DNA of 64,000 nt. It comes from Bdellovibrio svalbardensis (lineage in GTDB: Bacteria > Bdellovibrionota > Bdellovibrionia > Bdellovibrionales > Bdellovibrionaceae). Numbering within the stretch: position 1 is the stretch's first letter; every line of letters starts with the position of its first letter. The stretch is taken from the NCBI RefSeq assembly GCF_029531655.1, contig NZ_JANRMI010000003.1, positions 434,001 to 498,000 of the forward strand, in the 5' to 3' direction. Position numbers and translations under genes: made by a program. The notes below the pieces were generated by a model. It was not told the DNA's origin. It saw nothing but the letters and a program-made list of their open reading frames with translations, and did not search any database. Below are positions 27,483-36,892 of this stretch, one piece after another.

Positions 27483-28436
27483 TTAGTGTGATTCTTGACC
27501 TTCAAGCCATCTTTCAGCATCAATTGCCGCCATACATCCCGTACCCGCTGCAGTGATTGCCTGACGATATACGTGATCTTGTACGTCTCCCGCGGCAAAC
27601 ACACCGGGAATATTCGTATAAGTCGTATTTGGCTGAGTCACAAGATAACCTGTCTCGTTCATATCGAGAACACCTTTAAACAAATCAGTGTTCGGCTTAT
27701 GACCGATGGCTAGGAACAGACCCGTCACTGGCATCTCTTTAACCGTTTCATCGACCACATTACGGATTTTAGCGCCCGTCATGCTCTTACCGTCACCGAT
27801 AACTTCGATAACTTCAGAATTCCAGATCACTTCGACCTTAGGATTCTTCATAGTTCTTTCAGCCATGATTTTAGAAGCTCTGAAATGATCGCGTCTGTGA
27901 ACAAGGTAAACCTTTGAAGCAAAGCGAGTCAGGAATTGAGCCTCTTCCATTGCCGTATCACCACCGCCAACAACGACGATCTCTTGATTGCGGAAGAAAG
28001 CTCCATCACATGTTGCACAAGCGGAAACGCCGCGGTTCATGTAAGTTCTTTCAGAAGGAAGTCCCAAGTACTTCGCACTTGCACCCGTCGAGATAATGAT
28101 AGTTTTCGCAAGGTGAAGTTTGTCACCAATCCAGACTTTGAATGGACGTTGAGAGAAATCAACTTTAGTGACGTTGCGAGTGATGAAACGTGTTCCAAAT
28201 CTTTCGGCTTGTTTTCTCATCACACCGATCAACTCTGAACCAGTCACACCGTGTTCGAAGCCTGGGAAATTTTCAACTTCAGTTGTAAGCATCAACTGAC
28301 CGCCGGCTTCTTCGCCTTCGATCATCAATGGAGCCAAGTTCGCGCGAGCGCTATAAATAGCTGACGTCAAACCCGCTGGGCCTGAACCGATAATAATAAC
28401 GTTTTCAATTTTTGTATCTTGAACTTCTTGAGACAT
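27483..28436 (-). CDS. trxB: Thioredoxin reductase
   Basis: The 317-residue flavoenzyme has FAD motif IIGSGPAGLTSAIYSARA, GGQLMLTTEVENFPG, the redox pair CATC in SACATCDGAFF, the NADPH motif VVGGGDTAMEEA, and C-terminal GVFAAGDVQDHVYRQAITAAGTG. It reduces thioredoxin with NADPH in the cytoplasm. The response regulator gene follows in the same operon. Two TTC-loop hairpins lie just upstream (28450-28496). Confidence 0.96.
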   Translation of the reverse strand: MSQEVQDTKIENVIIIGSGPAGLTSAIYSARANLAPLMIEGEEAGGQLMLTTEVENFPGFEHGVTGSELIGVMRKQAERFGTRFITRNVTKVDFSQRPFKVWIGDKLHLAKTIIISTGASAKYLGLPSERTYMNRGVSACATCDGAFFRNQEIVVVGGGDTAMEEAQFLTRFASKVYLVHRRDHFRASKIMAERTMKNPKVEVIWNSEVIEVIGDGKSMTGAKIRNVVDETVKEMPVTGLFLAIGHKPNTDLFKGVLDMNETGYLVTQPNTTYTNIPGVFAAGDVQDHVYRQAITAAGTGCMAAIDAERWLEGQESH

Positions 28437-28449
28437 AGGTACCTTTCAC

Positions 28450-28496
28450 ACTTCGGTTTCACCGAAGTAAGCTCTACACTTCGGCTTCACCAAAGT
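28450..28496. repeat. Tandem ACTTCGG hairpins in the trxB leader
   Basis: The first copy, ACTTCGGT-TTC-ACCGAAGT (28450-28468), is perfect. The second (28478-28496) has the same arms with one broken pair. They are built like the TCCGAC hairpins at 14033 and 36841. Confidence 0.7.
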
Positions 28497-28586
28497 AAGA
28501 CCATAATTACGGACTTAGGCTATCAATAAACACCCCCCTTTTCATTAGTTCTTTACTTGTTTTGGACCGCGTCAGTACAATGAGCC

Positions 28587-28874
28587 ATGCCTTTGATTTC
28601 TTTTAAGAAAAACAGAACTCCCCTAACAGTTCCCATGGGGGCCAACCTGATGCAGGCCCTGCTCGACGCTGGGTTGCCGGTCGCCTCCAGCTGCAGCGGG
28701 GATGGGGTTTGCGCCAAGTGCAAAATTCAAGTCATTGAAGGGATGCGGAATATTAGCCCGGAAAATGCTACTGAGAGCTTTCTTCGTGAAAGCAAAGGCC
28801 TTCCCGGGGATCAGCGCATAAGCTGCCAAGTTCAGGTCCTTGGGGACATTACCATCGATACTACTTACTGGTAA
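28587..28874 (+). CDS. 2Fe-2S ferredoxin
   Basis: The 95-residue protein has the plant-type [2Fe-2S] pattern: SCSGDGVCAKC (C-x5-C-x2-C) near residues 33-42 and the fourth Cys in RISCQVQ near 80. An electron carrier in the cytoplasm; partner reductase not present. It is divergent from trxB across a 150-base spacer that holds the hairpins. Confidence 0.9.
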   Translation: MPLISFKKNRTPLTVPMGANLMQALLDAGLPVASSCSGDGVCAKCKIQVIEGMRNISPENATESFLRESKGLPGDQRISCQVQVLGDITIDTTYW

Positions 28875-29040
28875 AAGTTCCGACTTCATTTTCTCACTAA
28901 ACCTATGTTGAAACTCACTCGAATCTCCTAAGTGTTGATTTGAAAGTTTGCTGTAGTAGCTTATTCAGAAGGCCCGTCTTCGATGGGAAAATAGCGATCT
29001 TCACACAGCGAATCCCCATCAAGATATTAGGGAGTTAACT

Positions 29041-31236
29041 ATGTTGAAACGTTTCTTGAGCTCTCCAATTTTAAAAACAGCACTGGCTCTCTTTTGTTTT
29101 TTAAATTCTGGGCAGGCCCTGGCAAAAAGACCGCGCATTGGCTTGGTCTTGGGGGGCGGCGGCGCCCGCGGATTCTCTCACGTCGGTGTTATCAAAGTTC
29201 TCGAGGAAAACCGCATCCCCGTGGATTGCATCGTCGGCACCAGTATTGGCTCCCTGGTGGGCGCGTCTTATGCCGCAGGTCGCACCCCAAAGGAAATGCA
29301 GGAGCAAATCGAAGCTGTCGACTGGGACGACATCCTATCTTCAGAAGTCCCACGCCAAGCCAATACTTTTCGCAAAAAACAAGATGATTCGCTTTCACTG
29401 CTGGGTCTCGAGGCTGGAATTACCGATAAGGGCGAACTCAAATTGCCTCTTTCAGCCATAAGCACTCAGAAAATTGAATTTTTCTTACGCACTTTAACCT
29501 TTGGTGGAACGACACCCACTTTTGATCAACTCTCGATTCCCTATCGTGCTATTGCTACGGACTTGGCCACTGGCGATATGATTGTACTCAAAGATGGCGA
29601 TCTCGTGACCGCTATGCGCGCCAGTATGGCCGTGCCAGGTGTATTTCCCTCTGTACCTGTAAAAGGACACACTCTTGTAGATGGTGGGCTGGTTCGAAAT
29701 CTTCCTGTCGATATCGCGCGACAGACCTGCGCCGATGTTGTCATTGCGATTGACGTTGGCTCGCCTCCGTTGAAATCGGATGAACTCAATGATATTTTTA
29801 CCGTCGCCGATCAATACACTCGTCTGATGATGATACAAAATGTCTATCCGCAAATTAAAAGTTTATCGGCGGATGATTTGTTAATTACACCACAACTTGG
29901 TTTATTGAGTTCTTCAGATTTCAAACAGAACAGAGCCTTCATCGATGCCGGGGAAGCGGCGGCCCGCGCGGCATTACCACAATTGAAGCGCTACTCAGTC
30001 AGTCCGGCAGAATATAAAACCTGGCAGGATCAGCATTTCTCCAAACGCCTGAAGCCAGCACCTGTAAAAAATGTGATTGTCAGTCCAAGCAAATGGGTCA
30101 ATCCCGAAGTGATGAAAGGCGCTCTGGATGTGAAACCAGGAGCTCTACTTCCACAACAAACCTTTCACTCTCGCCTCCTTGAACTTTATGCCCGCGGTGA
30201 CTACAGCCAACTTGACTATGAATTGCTCTACAACCCTGAAGGACAGACTGTTTCGCTATTACCTGTAGAAAAAAGCTGGGGGCCGAACTACCTCAATTTT
30301 GGTCTTAGCTTAGGAACAGATTTCCAAGGTTCAAGTCCCTGGAATATCGCAGCGATGTATCGCCGCACCTGGGTGAACTCTTTGGGGGCTGAGTGGAAAA
30401 CAATCGCGCAGATGGGTAGCTCAACACTGCTTAGTACTGAATTTTACCAACCACTCCAGCTGAGTGGTTATGCCTTCACATCTCCCTACCTGGTTTACAC
30501 AGAAAATCCATTGGCCCTTTGGAAAGAAGATTCAGAGATTGCTGAATATCGATACTCTAAAACTTCGACAGGAATAGACATAGGTTCCGGATGGACCCGA
30601 TTTGGTGAAGTGCGGTTCGGGCCTCTTTACAGCACCTATCGCGGCACTCGGCAGATTGGATCAGCGCTTTTGCCAGACGTTAGAACTTTTGATTACGGCC
30701 TGCGTTTGAACTTACTCTATGATCAACTAGATCACTTTTTCTTTCCAAGATCCGGTCAGTATTTGAATATCTATGGGTACTACTCACTGGGAGGCGAAGA
30801 CGTCATTAGCAACTACAATCGCTATGGACTGAACTTTCGCGCCGCCATTCCCACCGGGCGCGGTGGTGCCTTTCAAGTAACCCTCAAAGGACAAAATGCC
30901 AATGGCGACCGTCCCGCATTTGTGGATGTGAATTGGCTGGGTGGATTCCTGAATCTTTCAAGTTACCGCTATCAGCAACTCATTGGTGATCAATATGCCT
31001 ATGGATCACTTCAGTACTATAAGATGTTTGATTTCTTATCTGGGAGTTACTGGGGCTTAGCCATGGAGGGTGGACGGTTGTTCAATCCTGTGGATCCATC
31101 GGTGACAGATGCGTGGCATAGCTCTGTCACAGCTTATTTAGCTTATGACAGTATTTTGGGACCGTTATACTTTGGTGGCTCCTACGGGGACAACCACCAA
31201 TCGCGTTTCTATTTGATGCTGGGGAAACAGTTCTAA
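29041..31236 (+). CDS. Patatin-like phospholipase fused to an Omp85-type barrel
   Basis: The 731-residue protein has a signal peptide (cut near ALA), then a patatin domain with oxyanion GGGGARG (about 38-44), nucleophile GTSIGS (about 66-71) and catalytic Asp in DGGLVRNLPV (about 211). A POTRA-like segment lies at about 340-420. The C-terminal half is a surface-antigen (D15/BamA-like) barrel ending in MLGKQF with terminal Phe. This is the PlpD or type Vd secretion layout. A lipase could be displayed outside and act on prey membrane; that is inference. The stop overlaps trmB tail to tail by 4 bases. Confidence 0.88.
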   Translation: MLKRFLSSPILKTALALFCFLNSGQALAKRPRIGLVLGGGGARGFSHVGVIKVLEENRIPVDCIVGTSIGSLVGASYAAGRTPKEMQEQIEAVDWDDILSSEVPRQANTFRKKQDDSLSLLGLEAGITDKGELKLPLSAISTQKIEFFLRTLTFGGTTPTFDQLSIPYRAIATDLATGDMIVLKDGDLVTAMRASMAVPGVFPSVPVKGHTLVDGGLVRNLPVDIARQTCADVVIAIDVGSPPLKSDELNDIFTVADQYTRLMMIQNVYPQIKSLSADDLLITPQLGLLSSSDFKQNRAFIDAGEAAARAALPQLKRYSVSPAEYKTWQDQHFSKRLKPAPVKNVIVSPSKWVNPEVMKGALDVKPGALLPQQTFHSRLLELYARGDYSQLDYELLYNPEGQTVSLLPVEKSWGPNYLNFGLSLGTDFQGSSPWNIAAMYRRTWVNSLGAEWKTIAQMGSSTLLSTEFYQPLQLSGYAFTSPYLVYTENPLALWKEDSEIAEYRYSKTSTGIDIGSGWTRFGEVRFGPLYSTYRGTRQIGSALLPDVRTFDYGLRLNLLYDQLDHFFFPRSGQYLNIYGYYSLGGEDVISNYNRYGLNFRAAIPTGRGGAFQVTLKGQNANGDRPAFVDVNWLGGFLNLSSYRYQQLIGDQYAYGSLQYYKMFDFLSGSYWGLAMEGGRLFNPVDPSVTDAWHSSVTAYLAYDSILGPLYFGGSYGDNHQSRFYLMLGKQF

Positions 31237-31937
31237 GCTTTTTGCAAACGCACGAAGTTGATTTTGATTCCTTCGCGCAAGAAGATTTTTTCGAAAGCAG
31301 TTTCGAAGTTTTCTTCTTTGATAGGCGAATTGTGCAAATCTTGTGTTTCAAAAAGAATTTTGTATTTGGACTGACGGATTTCATCCATGGCCCATAAGAA
31401 ATAAACCAAAGAATCCGTTTTGAATTCGATGATAGATCCCGGTTTTTGCATTGAATGAAGAATGTCTAAATTTCTTTTACAAACCACGCGATTTTTTGGT
31501 TTCTTCGGTGAAGTCCATGGATCCGGGAAGTGAATAAAGACATTGTCGATTTCACCCTCAGTGAAAAGCTCTTCAATATTGAAAGCATGAAAACGTGCCA
31601 CGGCTGCATTTGAGCAGTTGGCATTCATTGCACGACGGATCGTCTGGATAAGAGGTTTGTATTTCAATTCCAAACCAACTAAAAGACGTGATGGATTTTT
31701 TTGTACGTAATGCGCGAAGTGAGTTCCATTGCCAGTACCGATCTCAACGTCCATGGGAGTTGCAGCCTCAGCTTTGAAAACGTCAGAGCGCCATTTTCCT
31801 TTGTTTAAAGGAGCACGAACCTCATCAAAAGCAACATGAGAGTACTCACCATTCAGAGCCAAAGTGTACTCTGTTTGATGAGGCAAATTCGTGGTGATAT
31901 TAATCTGACGTCTAGTTGGATCGATTGGCATTTTCAT
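31233..31937 (-). CDS. trmB: tRNA (guanine-N7-)-methyltransferase
   Basis: The 234-residue SAM enzyme has DVEIGTGNGTHFAHYVQKNP (motif I), GLELKYKPLIQTIRRA, and the family hallmark VFIHFPDPWTSPKKPKNRVV. It makes m7G46 in tRNA. Its start overlaps the end of the upstream efflux gene by 26 bases. Confidence 0.93.
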   Translation of the reverse strand: MKMPIDPTRRQINITTNLPHQTEYTLALNGEYSHVAFDEVRAPLNKGKWRSDVFKAEAATPMDVEIGTGNGTHFAHYVQKNPSRLLVGLELKYKPLIQTIRRAMNANCSNAAVARFHAFNIEELFTEGEIDNVFIHFPDPWTSPKKPKNRVVCKRNLDILHSMQKPGSIIEFKTDSLVYFLWAMDEIRQSKYKILFETQDLHNSPIKEENFETAFEKIFLREGIKINFVRLQKA

Positions 31938-32946
31938 AGGCCAATGGATTAGTCGCCGCCGGCCCGCCGGTCAAGCTTTTCACTGTGAACGGACGCAAAG
32001 TTTTAAAAGGAACCCGTCTAATTGGACAATTTTCGAGATCACAGATTTCACAAAAGGATTTTTTACAAGGATCCAAGTGAAAGGCGATTTCGCCATCCAC
32101 GGGATAATCTTGAACCACTTTTCGCTCAAAATCATGAGTTTCGTTATGAGCTTGCAGCATATTCCAAAACTCCGGAACAACTAAATGTGCATCCACGTGA
32201 TGAAAACTTCCCGAGCGAATGATGCGCAAGTGATGAATATCAATAATCCCTGGCATACGGTTTTTCTGAAGGGCATTGGTCAAATTTTCTAAAGAGCCCT
32301 CATCCATTTCATCCAGCAGTCCGCCCCAGGATTGACGTACAATTTTGAATCCCTGGAAAGCCAACTGCAGGCCCACCAAAATCGCAATTGCCGGATCCAG
32401 CCACTCAATCTTAGTCCACAGAACCAAACCAAGACCCACCATCACACCGACAGTCGTCGTCACATCTGAAATAACGTGGGCACCGCTGGCTTGCAAAGCT
32501 TCAGAGTGATGCTTTTTGCCCATCTGCTTAAGATAAACGCCCAAAAGCAGATTCAAAAAGGCCGCGCCACCAATAATCAAAACACCCAGCTCAAGTTTCT
32601 GAGCGGGTTCGTGATTAATCAAGGCCTTCAAACTCTCGCCAATGATCATCAGGGCGGCGAAGAAAATCAAACCGCCTTCAAAGGCTGCAGAAAAATATTC
32701 TGCCTTGCCATGCCCATAGGGATGTTCGGCGTCCGCTGGTTGAGATGCAAAACGAATCACGAAAAGCGCAACGATGGAGGCCACAACATTAACGATACTC
32801 TCAAGAGCATCAGACAAAACCGCCGCTGAGCCCGTCAGACGGTAAGCTCCCATCTTGATAAGGAAAATGAATACGCTCGCAATCGCGGAAATCCATGCGG
32901 CTCTATTGCGATATTTTTCTGAGGGATTAACGTTAGTTGCAACCAT
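31912..32946 (-). CDS. Cation diffusion facilitator transporter
   Basis: The 344-residue protein has six predicted membrane helices. Metal-site residues appear in SDALESIVNV (helix 2, a divergent version of the usual HxxxD) and HPYGHGKAEYFSA, with the second site in helix 5 (SDVTTTVGV). The cytoplasmic C-terminal domain (residues about 210-300) is followed by an unusual tail, CKKSFCEICDLENC (C-x4-C-x2-C-x4-C), that could bind an extra metal. It exports Zn2+, Fe2+ or Mn2+ against protons; specificity cannot be read. Confidence 0.9.
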   Translation of the reverse strand: MVATNVNPSEKYRNRAAWISAIASVFIFLIKMGAYRLTGSAAVLSDALESIVNVVASIVALFVIRFASQPADAEHPYGHGKAEYFSAAFEGGLIFFAALMIIGESLKALINHEPAQKLELGVLIIGGAAFLNLLLGVYLKQMGKKHHSEALQASGAHVISDVTTTVGVMVGLGLVLWTKIEWLDPAIAILVGLQLAFQGFKIVRQSWGGLLDEMDEGSLENLTNALQKNRMPGIIDIHHLRIIRSGSFHHVDAHLVVPEFWNMLQAHNETHDFERKVVQDYPVDGEIAFHLDPCKKSFCEICDLENCPIRRVPFKTLRPFTVKSLTGGPAATNPLAYENANRSN

Positions 32947-32997
32947 ATTAGGGTTGTCCTAGCTTAGACAAAGACAGTCAATGAATTACTGTGTGGA

Positions 32998-33999
32998 TTA
33001 TTCGCCCGCGGCTTTTTTGCGCTTTTGCGAACCGGTTTTTAACTCGACAACTTTACTGATTTCCGGCTTGTGAAAGCAAACCTGATTGCGGCCGCCGCGT
33101 TTTGCATCATAAAGGGCATGATCGGCTCTGCGCACTAGTTCACGAGCACTCAAAGACTCCCCTGGAATCGTAATCGCAAAGCCCAAAGAGGCCGTGAGCT
33201 TAATTGAATCTTCTTCTGTTTTAAACGTCGTCTTTTCAATATTCTCACGCAAACGCTGACAGAAATGCATAGCGCCTTCGTGATTGGTTTCAGTCAGCAC
33301 AACCAGGAATTCGTCACCGCCATAGCGCGCAGGAATATCGATATTGCGAGTGCAAGCTCGAATGATCTTACCCACCTCGGAAAGAACATAACTTCCGAAT
33401 AGATGATCATGACCATCATTTACAGTTTTAAAATAGTCCATATCCATCATCACGACGCAGACATCACGATTGAAACGTCTTGCACGCTCCATCTCGAAGT
33501 CAAGACGTTGATAGAGTGAGCGCATATTGTACAGACCCGTAAGATCATCGGTATCAACCAGCTCTTTGAGCCGCTCATTTGCATAGAGCAATTGCTCATT
33601 CAAATCACGAATGCGCAACTGTGTCCGAATGCGGGCGAGAAGTTCAAGAGGAACAAAAGGCTTTACGATGTAGTCGTCAGCTCCCGCATCCAGAGCTTCA
33701 ATGATCGCTTCGGTGCTTGAGTTCTCTGAAACGAAGACACAGGAAACATGAGCCAGACGTTCGCGCACCGTTTTCAAAACACGCAAACCCGCCATTGATG
33801 GCGCCATCCAATCCAAAATCACAACATGAGGAACCCACGACTCAATCAACTTATGGGCATCTGCTTCCGTGGTTACACCACGGGCATCGTAGCCTTCCCA
33901 ACGGAGAGGCTCGAGCAAGATTTCCATGCTGTCTTGGTCATCGTCGATTACTAGAATGCGGCGACTTTTTGGATGTTTAATAGTGCCCTCGAAATTCAT
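32998..33999 (-). CDS. Response regulator diguanylate cyclase (REC-GGDEF)
   Basis: In the 333-residue protein the receiver domain (about 14-130) has VIDDDQDSME, phospho-Asp in VVILDWMAPS and IVKPF. A short coiled coil (RDLNEQLLYANERLKELV) leads to a GGDEF domain with intact RYGGDEFLVVL. The inhibitory I-site RNID stands five residues before GGDEF. So this is a c-di-GMP synthase controlled by phosphorylation and product feedback, like PleD without the second REC domain. Confidence 0.93.
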   Translation of the reverse strand: MNFEGTIKHPKSRRILVIDDDQDSMEILLEPLRWEGYDARGVTTEADAHKLIESWVPHVVILDWMAPSMAGLRVLKTVRERLAHVSCVFVSENSSTEAIIEALDAGADDYIVKPFVPLELLARIRTQLRIRDLNEQLLYANERLKELVDTDDLTGLYNMRSLYQRLDFEMERARRFNRDVCVVMMDMDYFKTVNDGHDHLFGSYVLSEVGKIIRACTRNIDIPARYGGDEFLVVLTETNHEGAMHFCQRLRENIEKTTFKTEEDSIKLTASLGFAITIPGESLSARELVRRADHALYDAKRGGRNQVCFHKPEISKVVELKTGSQKRKKAAGE

Positions 34000-34101
34000 C
34001 TTACATACCAGTGTAACTTCAGAGCTTCTTCTCGGTTAATTTGTCGATTTTATTTAGGACAAAATCTCTTCCTACGTCTGTCCTTCGACTTAGATCTCGG
34101 T

Positions 34102-34237
34102 CGGGTTCAGAGGGCTGGGAGAGCTGCACTCATCGCTTCGGACAGTCCTCGCTCGACTGGGCTTGGGTCTTGAAGTAGACCTTTGCCGAGCTTGCGGAAC
34201 TCGCGCTGAGTGCAGCTCTCCCAGCCCTCTGAGCCCG
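34102..34237. repeat. 31-bp inverted repeat enclosing three small hairpins (cloverleaf-capable element)
   Basis: Arms 34102-34132 and 34207-34237 pair over 31 positions, with one T/G pair (34106/34233). The 74-base interior can form CAGTC/GACTG (34143-34159), GGTCT/AGACC (34166-34181) and CGAG/CTCG (34187-34203). It lies in the 396-base gap between the divergent GGDEF gene and leuS, which otherwise holds only the leuS promoter. No T-box or known riboswitch motif is seen. It may be a structured RNA or a small MITE-like repeat. Confidence 0.85.
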
Positions 34238-34271
34238 CGAAATTTATGTCTTTGATGTGTGTTCTTAGGGT

Positions 34272-34300
34272 TTGAATTGTTGTGAAATTTTCGGTATTTA
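34272..34300 (+). promoter_or_regulatory. Candidate leuS promoter
   Basis: TTGAAT (34272-34277) and TATTTA (34295-34300) are separated by 17 bases. Transcription would begin about 34308 and exclude the cloverleaf element. Confidence 0.45.
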
Positions 34301-34395
34301 CATAGAGGTTCAAAGAAGCTTTTTGGGAAGTTTTGCGTGAGTGGGATTTTCTGGGGGTTTTCTTCGCTTTTTTATTTTTTGTGGAGCGTGTTTTT

Positions 34396-36831
34396 ATGGG
34401 TTTGAATTTTAGTGAGTATGAATCGAAGTGGCAGAAAAAGTGGGCTGAGGCTAAAGCGTTTCAAGCTGAGACGACTTCTGCGAAGCCTAAGTATTATGCT
34501 TTAGATATGTTTCCTTATCCTTCTGGATCGGGGCTGCATATTGGGCATATGGCTTCTTATACTCCGGGGGATATTGTTTCGCGCTACAAACGTGTAAATG
34601 GTTTCAATGTTCTTCATCCGATGGGCTATGATGCGTTTGGTTTGCCGGCTGAGCAGTATGCTATTCAAACTGGAATTCATCCCGCTATCACAACTGATAA
34701 GGCTATTGCCAGCTTCCGCAAAACACTTCAGTCATTTGGGTTTAGCTTTGACTGGAGTCGTGAGATTTCCACTTGCGAGCCTAAGTACTACAAGTGGACT
34801 CAATTTATTTTCTTGAAACTCTATGAGCGCGGACTGGCTTATCAAAAAGAAGTTCCTGTGAACTGGTGTCCAGCTTTGAAAACTGTTTTGGCCAACGACG
34901 AAGTCATCGATGGAAAATCAGAGCGTGGTGGACATCCGGTCATTCGCGTTCCAATGAAACAGTGGATGCTTAAAATCACTGATTATGCGGAACGCCTTTT
35001 GAATGATCTGGATAAAGTCGATTGGCCTGAACGCACGAAAGAGGCACAACGCAATTGGATTGGAAAATCTGAAGGCGCGCGCATCACTTTCAAAATTGAA
35101 GGAGAGAGTGAAACCTTTGAAGTCTTCACCACCCGCCCTGACACTTTGTTTGGCGTAACTTTTATGGTGATGGCTCCAGAACATCCACTTGTTAAAAAAA
35201 TCACTTCTCAGCCGCAGCATGCTGCTGTCGAAGATTATGTTTTGGCGACTTCTCGTAAATCTGAAGTTGATAGAAAAGCGACGACTGACAAAACCGGTGT
35301 TTTCACCGGTGCTCATGCTCTTCACCCAATCACGGGAGAGAAAATTGAGATCTGGATTGCTGACTATGTTCTGACTGATTACGGTACCGGTGCAATCATG
35401 GCAGTTCCTGGTCATGATGCTCGCGATTTTGAGTTCGCGAAGAAATTCAATTTACCGGTGAAGAGAGTCCTGTCTCCAGCCGCCTCTGGCGGTGGTGAAG
35501 GTGGCGATGAGTTGCCTTTCGAAGGCGAAGGCACGTTAGTGAATTCTGATTTCTTGAATGGTCTTTCTAAAGCAGAGGCCATCAAGAAAATGCTTTCTCA
35601 CTTGGAATCTAAAAAATTAGGAATTCGCGAAGTTCAATACAAGCTTCGTGATTGGCTCTTCAGCCGCCAACGTTACTGGGGTGAGCCCTTCCCTATTGTG
35701 AACTTCCCGAAAGCAGGTCAATTGGGCGTCCCTGTGAACGAACTTCCTGTGATGCTTCCAGAAGTGGCGGACTACGAGCCATCAGATTCGGGTGAAGCTC
35801 CGTTGGCAAAGATCGCTGACTGGGTGAACTATGCTGGCAAACCTGGATTTGGCGAAGGCGAACAAGGCCGTCGCGAAACAGACACGATGCCAGGTGCTGC
35901 CGGTTCTTCTTGGTACTTCCTTCGCTACATCGACCCGAACAACGACAAGGCTCCGTTCAGCCCTGACGCTGAAAAATACTGGATGCCGGTAGATTTGTAC
36001 GTCGGCGGGCCGGAACATACTGTGGGTCACTTGCTGTACTCTCGTTTCTGGATGAAGGTGCTTTTTGATGTGGGCTTGGTCACTCATGATGAGCCTTTCA
36101 AAAAACTGGCTCACCAAGGGATGATTTTGGGACCTGACGGTCAGAAGATGTCAAAGTCTCGTGGCAATGTGATTTCTCCGGAAGAGATCGCAAAAACTCA
36201 CGGCGCTGACTCGATCCGAACTTTCATCAGCTTCATGGGGCCTTTGGATACCGACAAACCTTGGTCTCCGACAGGAATTGATGGCGTGAAGCGCTTCTTG
36301 GACCGTGTGGGTCGCTTGGTTGTGACTGACGACGGTCAATACGTGGCGACGAAGGATGCTTTGCCGCCAGCGACTGAGAAATTACTTCATAAAACCATCA
36401 AAAAGGTCACAGAAGACATCGAGAGCATGAGCTTCAATACAGCCATTGCGGCGATGATGATCCTCGTAAATGACCTGTATAAGGCAGAATGCCGCTCGGA
36501 ATTAGCTCTCAAACCTTTGACGCAGATCCTGGCTCCTTTTGCTCCCCATTTGGCAGAAGAATTGTGGGAAAAATTGGGCGGAACGGGACTTTGCTCTTTG
36601 GCTCCATGGCCAAAATATGATAGTACCCTCTGCGCTGATGACACTGTAACTATTGGCGTGCAGGTGAACGGAAAAATGCGCGGCACGATTGAGCTGGGCG
36701 TGACGGCTTCCGAAGAGGAAGCACTTGCGGCGGCGAAAGAAGTTTCAACTGTTGCAGCTGTTCTTGCTGGTAAAAATCCCGATAAGGTGATCTACAAAGC
36801 AGGAAAAATTTTGAACTTGATTGTTAAATAG
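34396..36831 (+). CDS. leuS: Leucyl-tRNA synthetase
   Basis: The 811-residue class I synthetase shows PYPSGSGLHIGHMASYTPGD (HIGH), an editing domain in the middle (TTRPDTLFGVTFMVMAPEHP; GTGAIMAVPGHD), KLRDWLFSRQRYWGEP, the leucine-specific and zinc-like insertion, and KMSKSRGN near residue 600. It charges tRNA-Leu and edits mischarged amino acids. The frame opens at 34333. ATG 34396 follows GTGGAGCG and begins MGLNFSEYESKWQ, the family start. Confidence 0.97.
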   Translation: MGLNFSEYESKWQKKWAEAKAFQAETTSAKPKYYALDMFPYPSGSGLHIGHMASYTPGDIVSRYKRVNGFNVLHPMGYDAFGLPAEQYAIQTGIHPAITTDKAIASFRKTLQSFGFSFDWSREISTCEPKYYKWTQFIFLKLYERGLAYQKEVPVNWCPALKTVLANDEVIDGKSERGGHPVIRVPMKQWMLKITDYAERLLNDLDKVDWPERTKEAQRNWIGKSEGARITFKIEGESETFEVFTTRPDTLFGVTFMVMAPEHPLVKKITSQPQHAAVEDYVLATSRKSEVDRKATTDKTGVFTGAHALHPITGEKIEIWIADYVLTDYGTGAIMAVPGHDARDFEFAKKFNLPVKRVLSPAASGGGEGGDELPFEGEGTLVNSDFLNGLSKAEAIKKMLSHLESKKLGIREVQYKLRDWLFSRQRYWGEPFPIVNFPKAGQLGVPVNELPVMLPEVADYEPSDSGEAPLAKIADWVNYAGKPGFGEGEQGRRETDTMPGAAGSSWYFLRYIDPNNDKAPFSPDAEKYWMPVDLYVGGPEHTVGHLLYSRFWMKVLFDVGLVTHDEPFKKLAHQGMILGPDGQKMSKSRGNVISPEEIAKTHGADSIRTFISFMGPLDTDKPWSPTGIDGVKRFLDRVGRLVVTDDGQYVATKDALPPATEKLLHKTIKKVTEDIESMSFNTAIAAMMILVNDLYKAECRSELALKPLTQILAPFAPHLAEELWEKLGGTGLCSLAPWPKYDSTLCADDTVTIGVQVNGKMRGTIELGVTASEEEALAAAKEVSTVAAVLAGKNPDKVIYKAGKILNLIVK

Positions 36832-36840
36832 TTTGTTTGC

Positions 36841-36859
36841 ACTCCGACTTCGTCGGAGT
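36841..36859. repeat. TCCGAC/GTCGGA hairpin, loop TTC
   Basis: ACTCCGAC-TTC-GTCGGAGT is a perfect 8-bp stem between leuS and speA. The arms are identical to those at 14033-14051. Confidence 0.8.
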
Positions 36860-36892
36860 AGGTATGACGGTAAGTCAGAAAGGTCTACAGAG

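Noticed and set aside
34107-34313. Minus-strand ORF across the cloverleaf element
   Set aside because: Its coding sequence is made largely of the inverted-repeat arms, and it has no ribosome site or recognisable domain.
34102-34395. T-box riboswitch controlling leuS
   Set aside because: No T-box consensus or specifier-loop arrangement is visible, and the likely promoter lies downstream of the structure.
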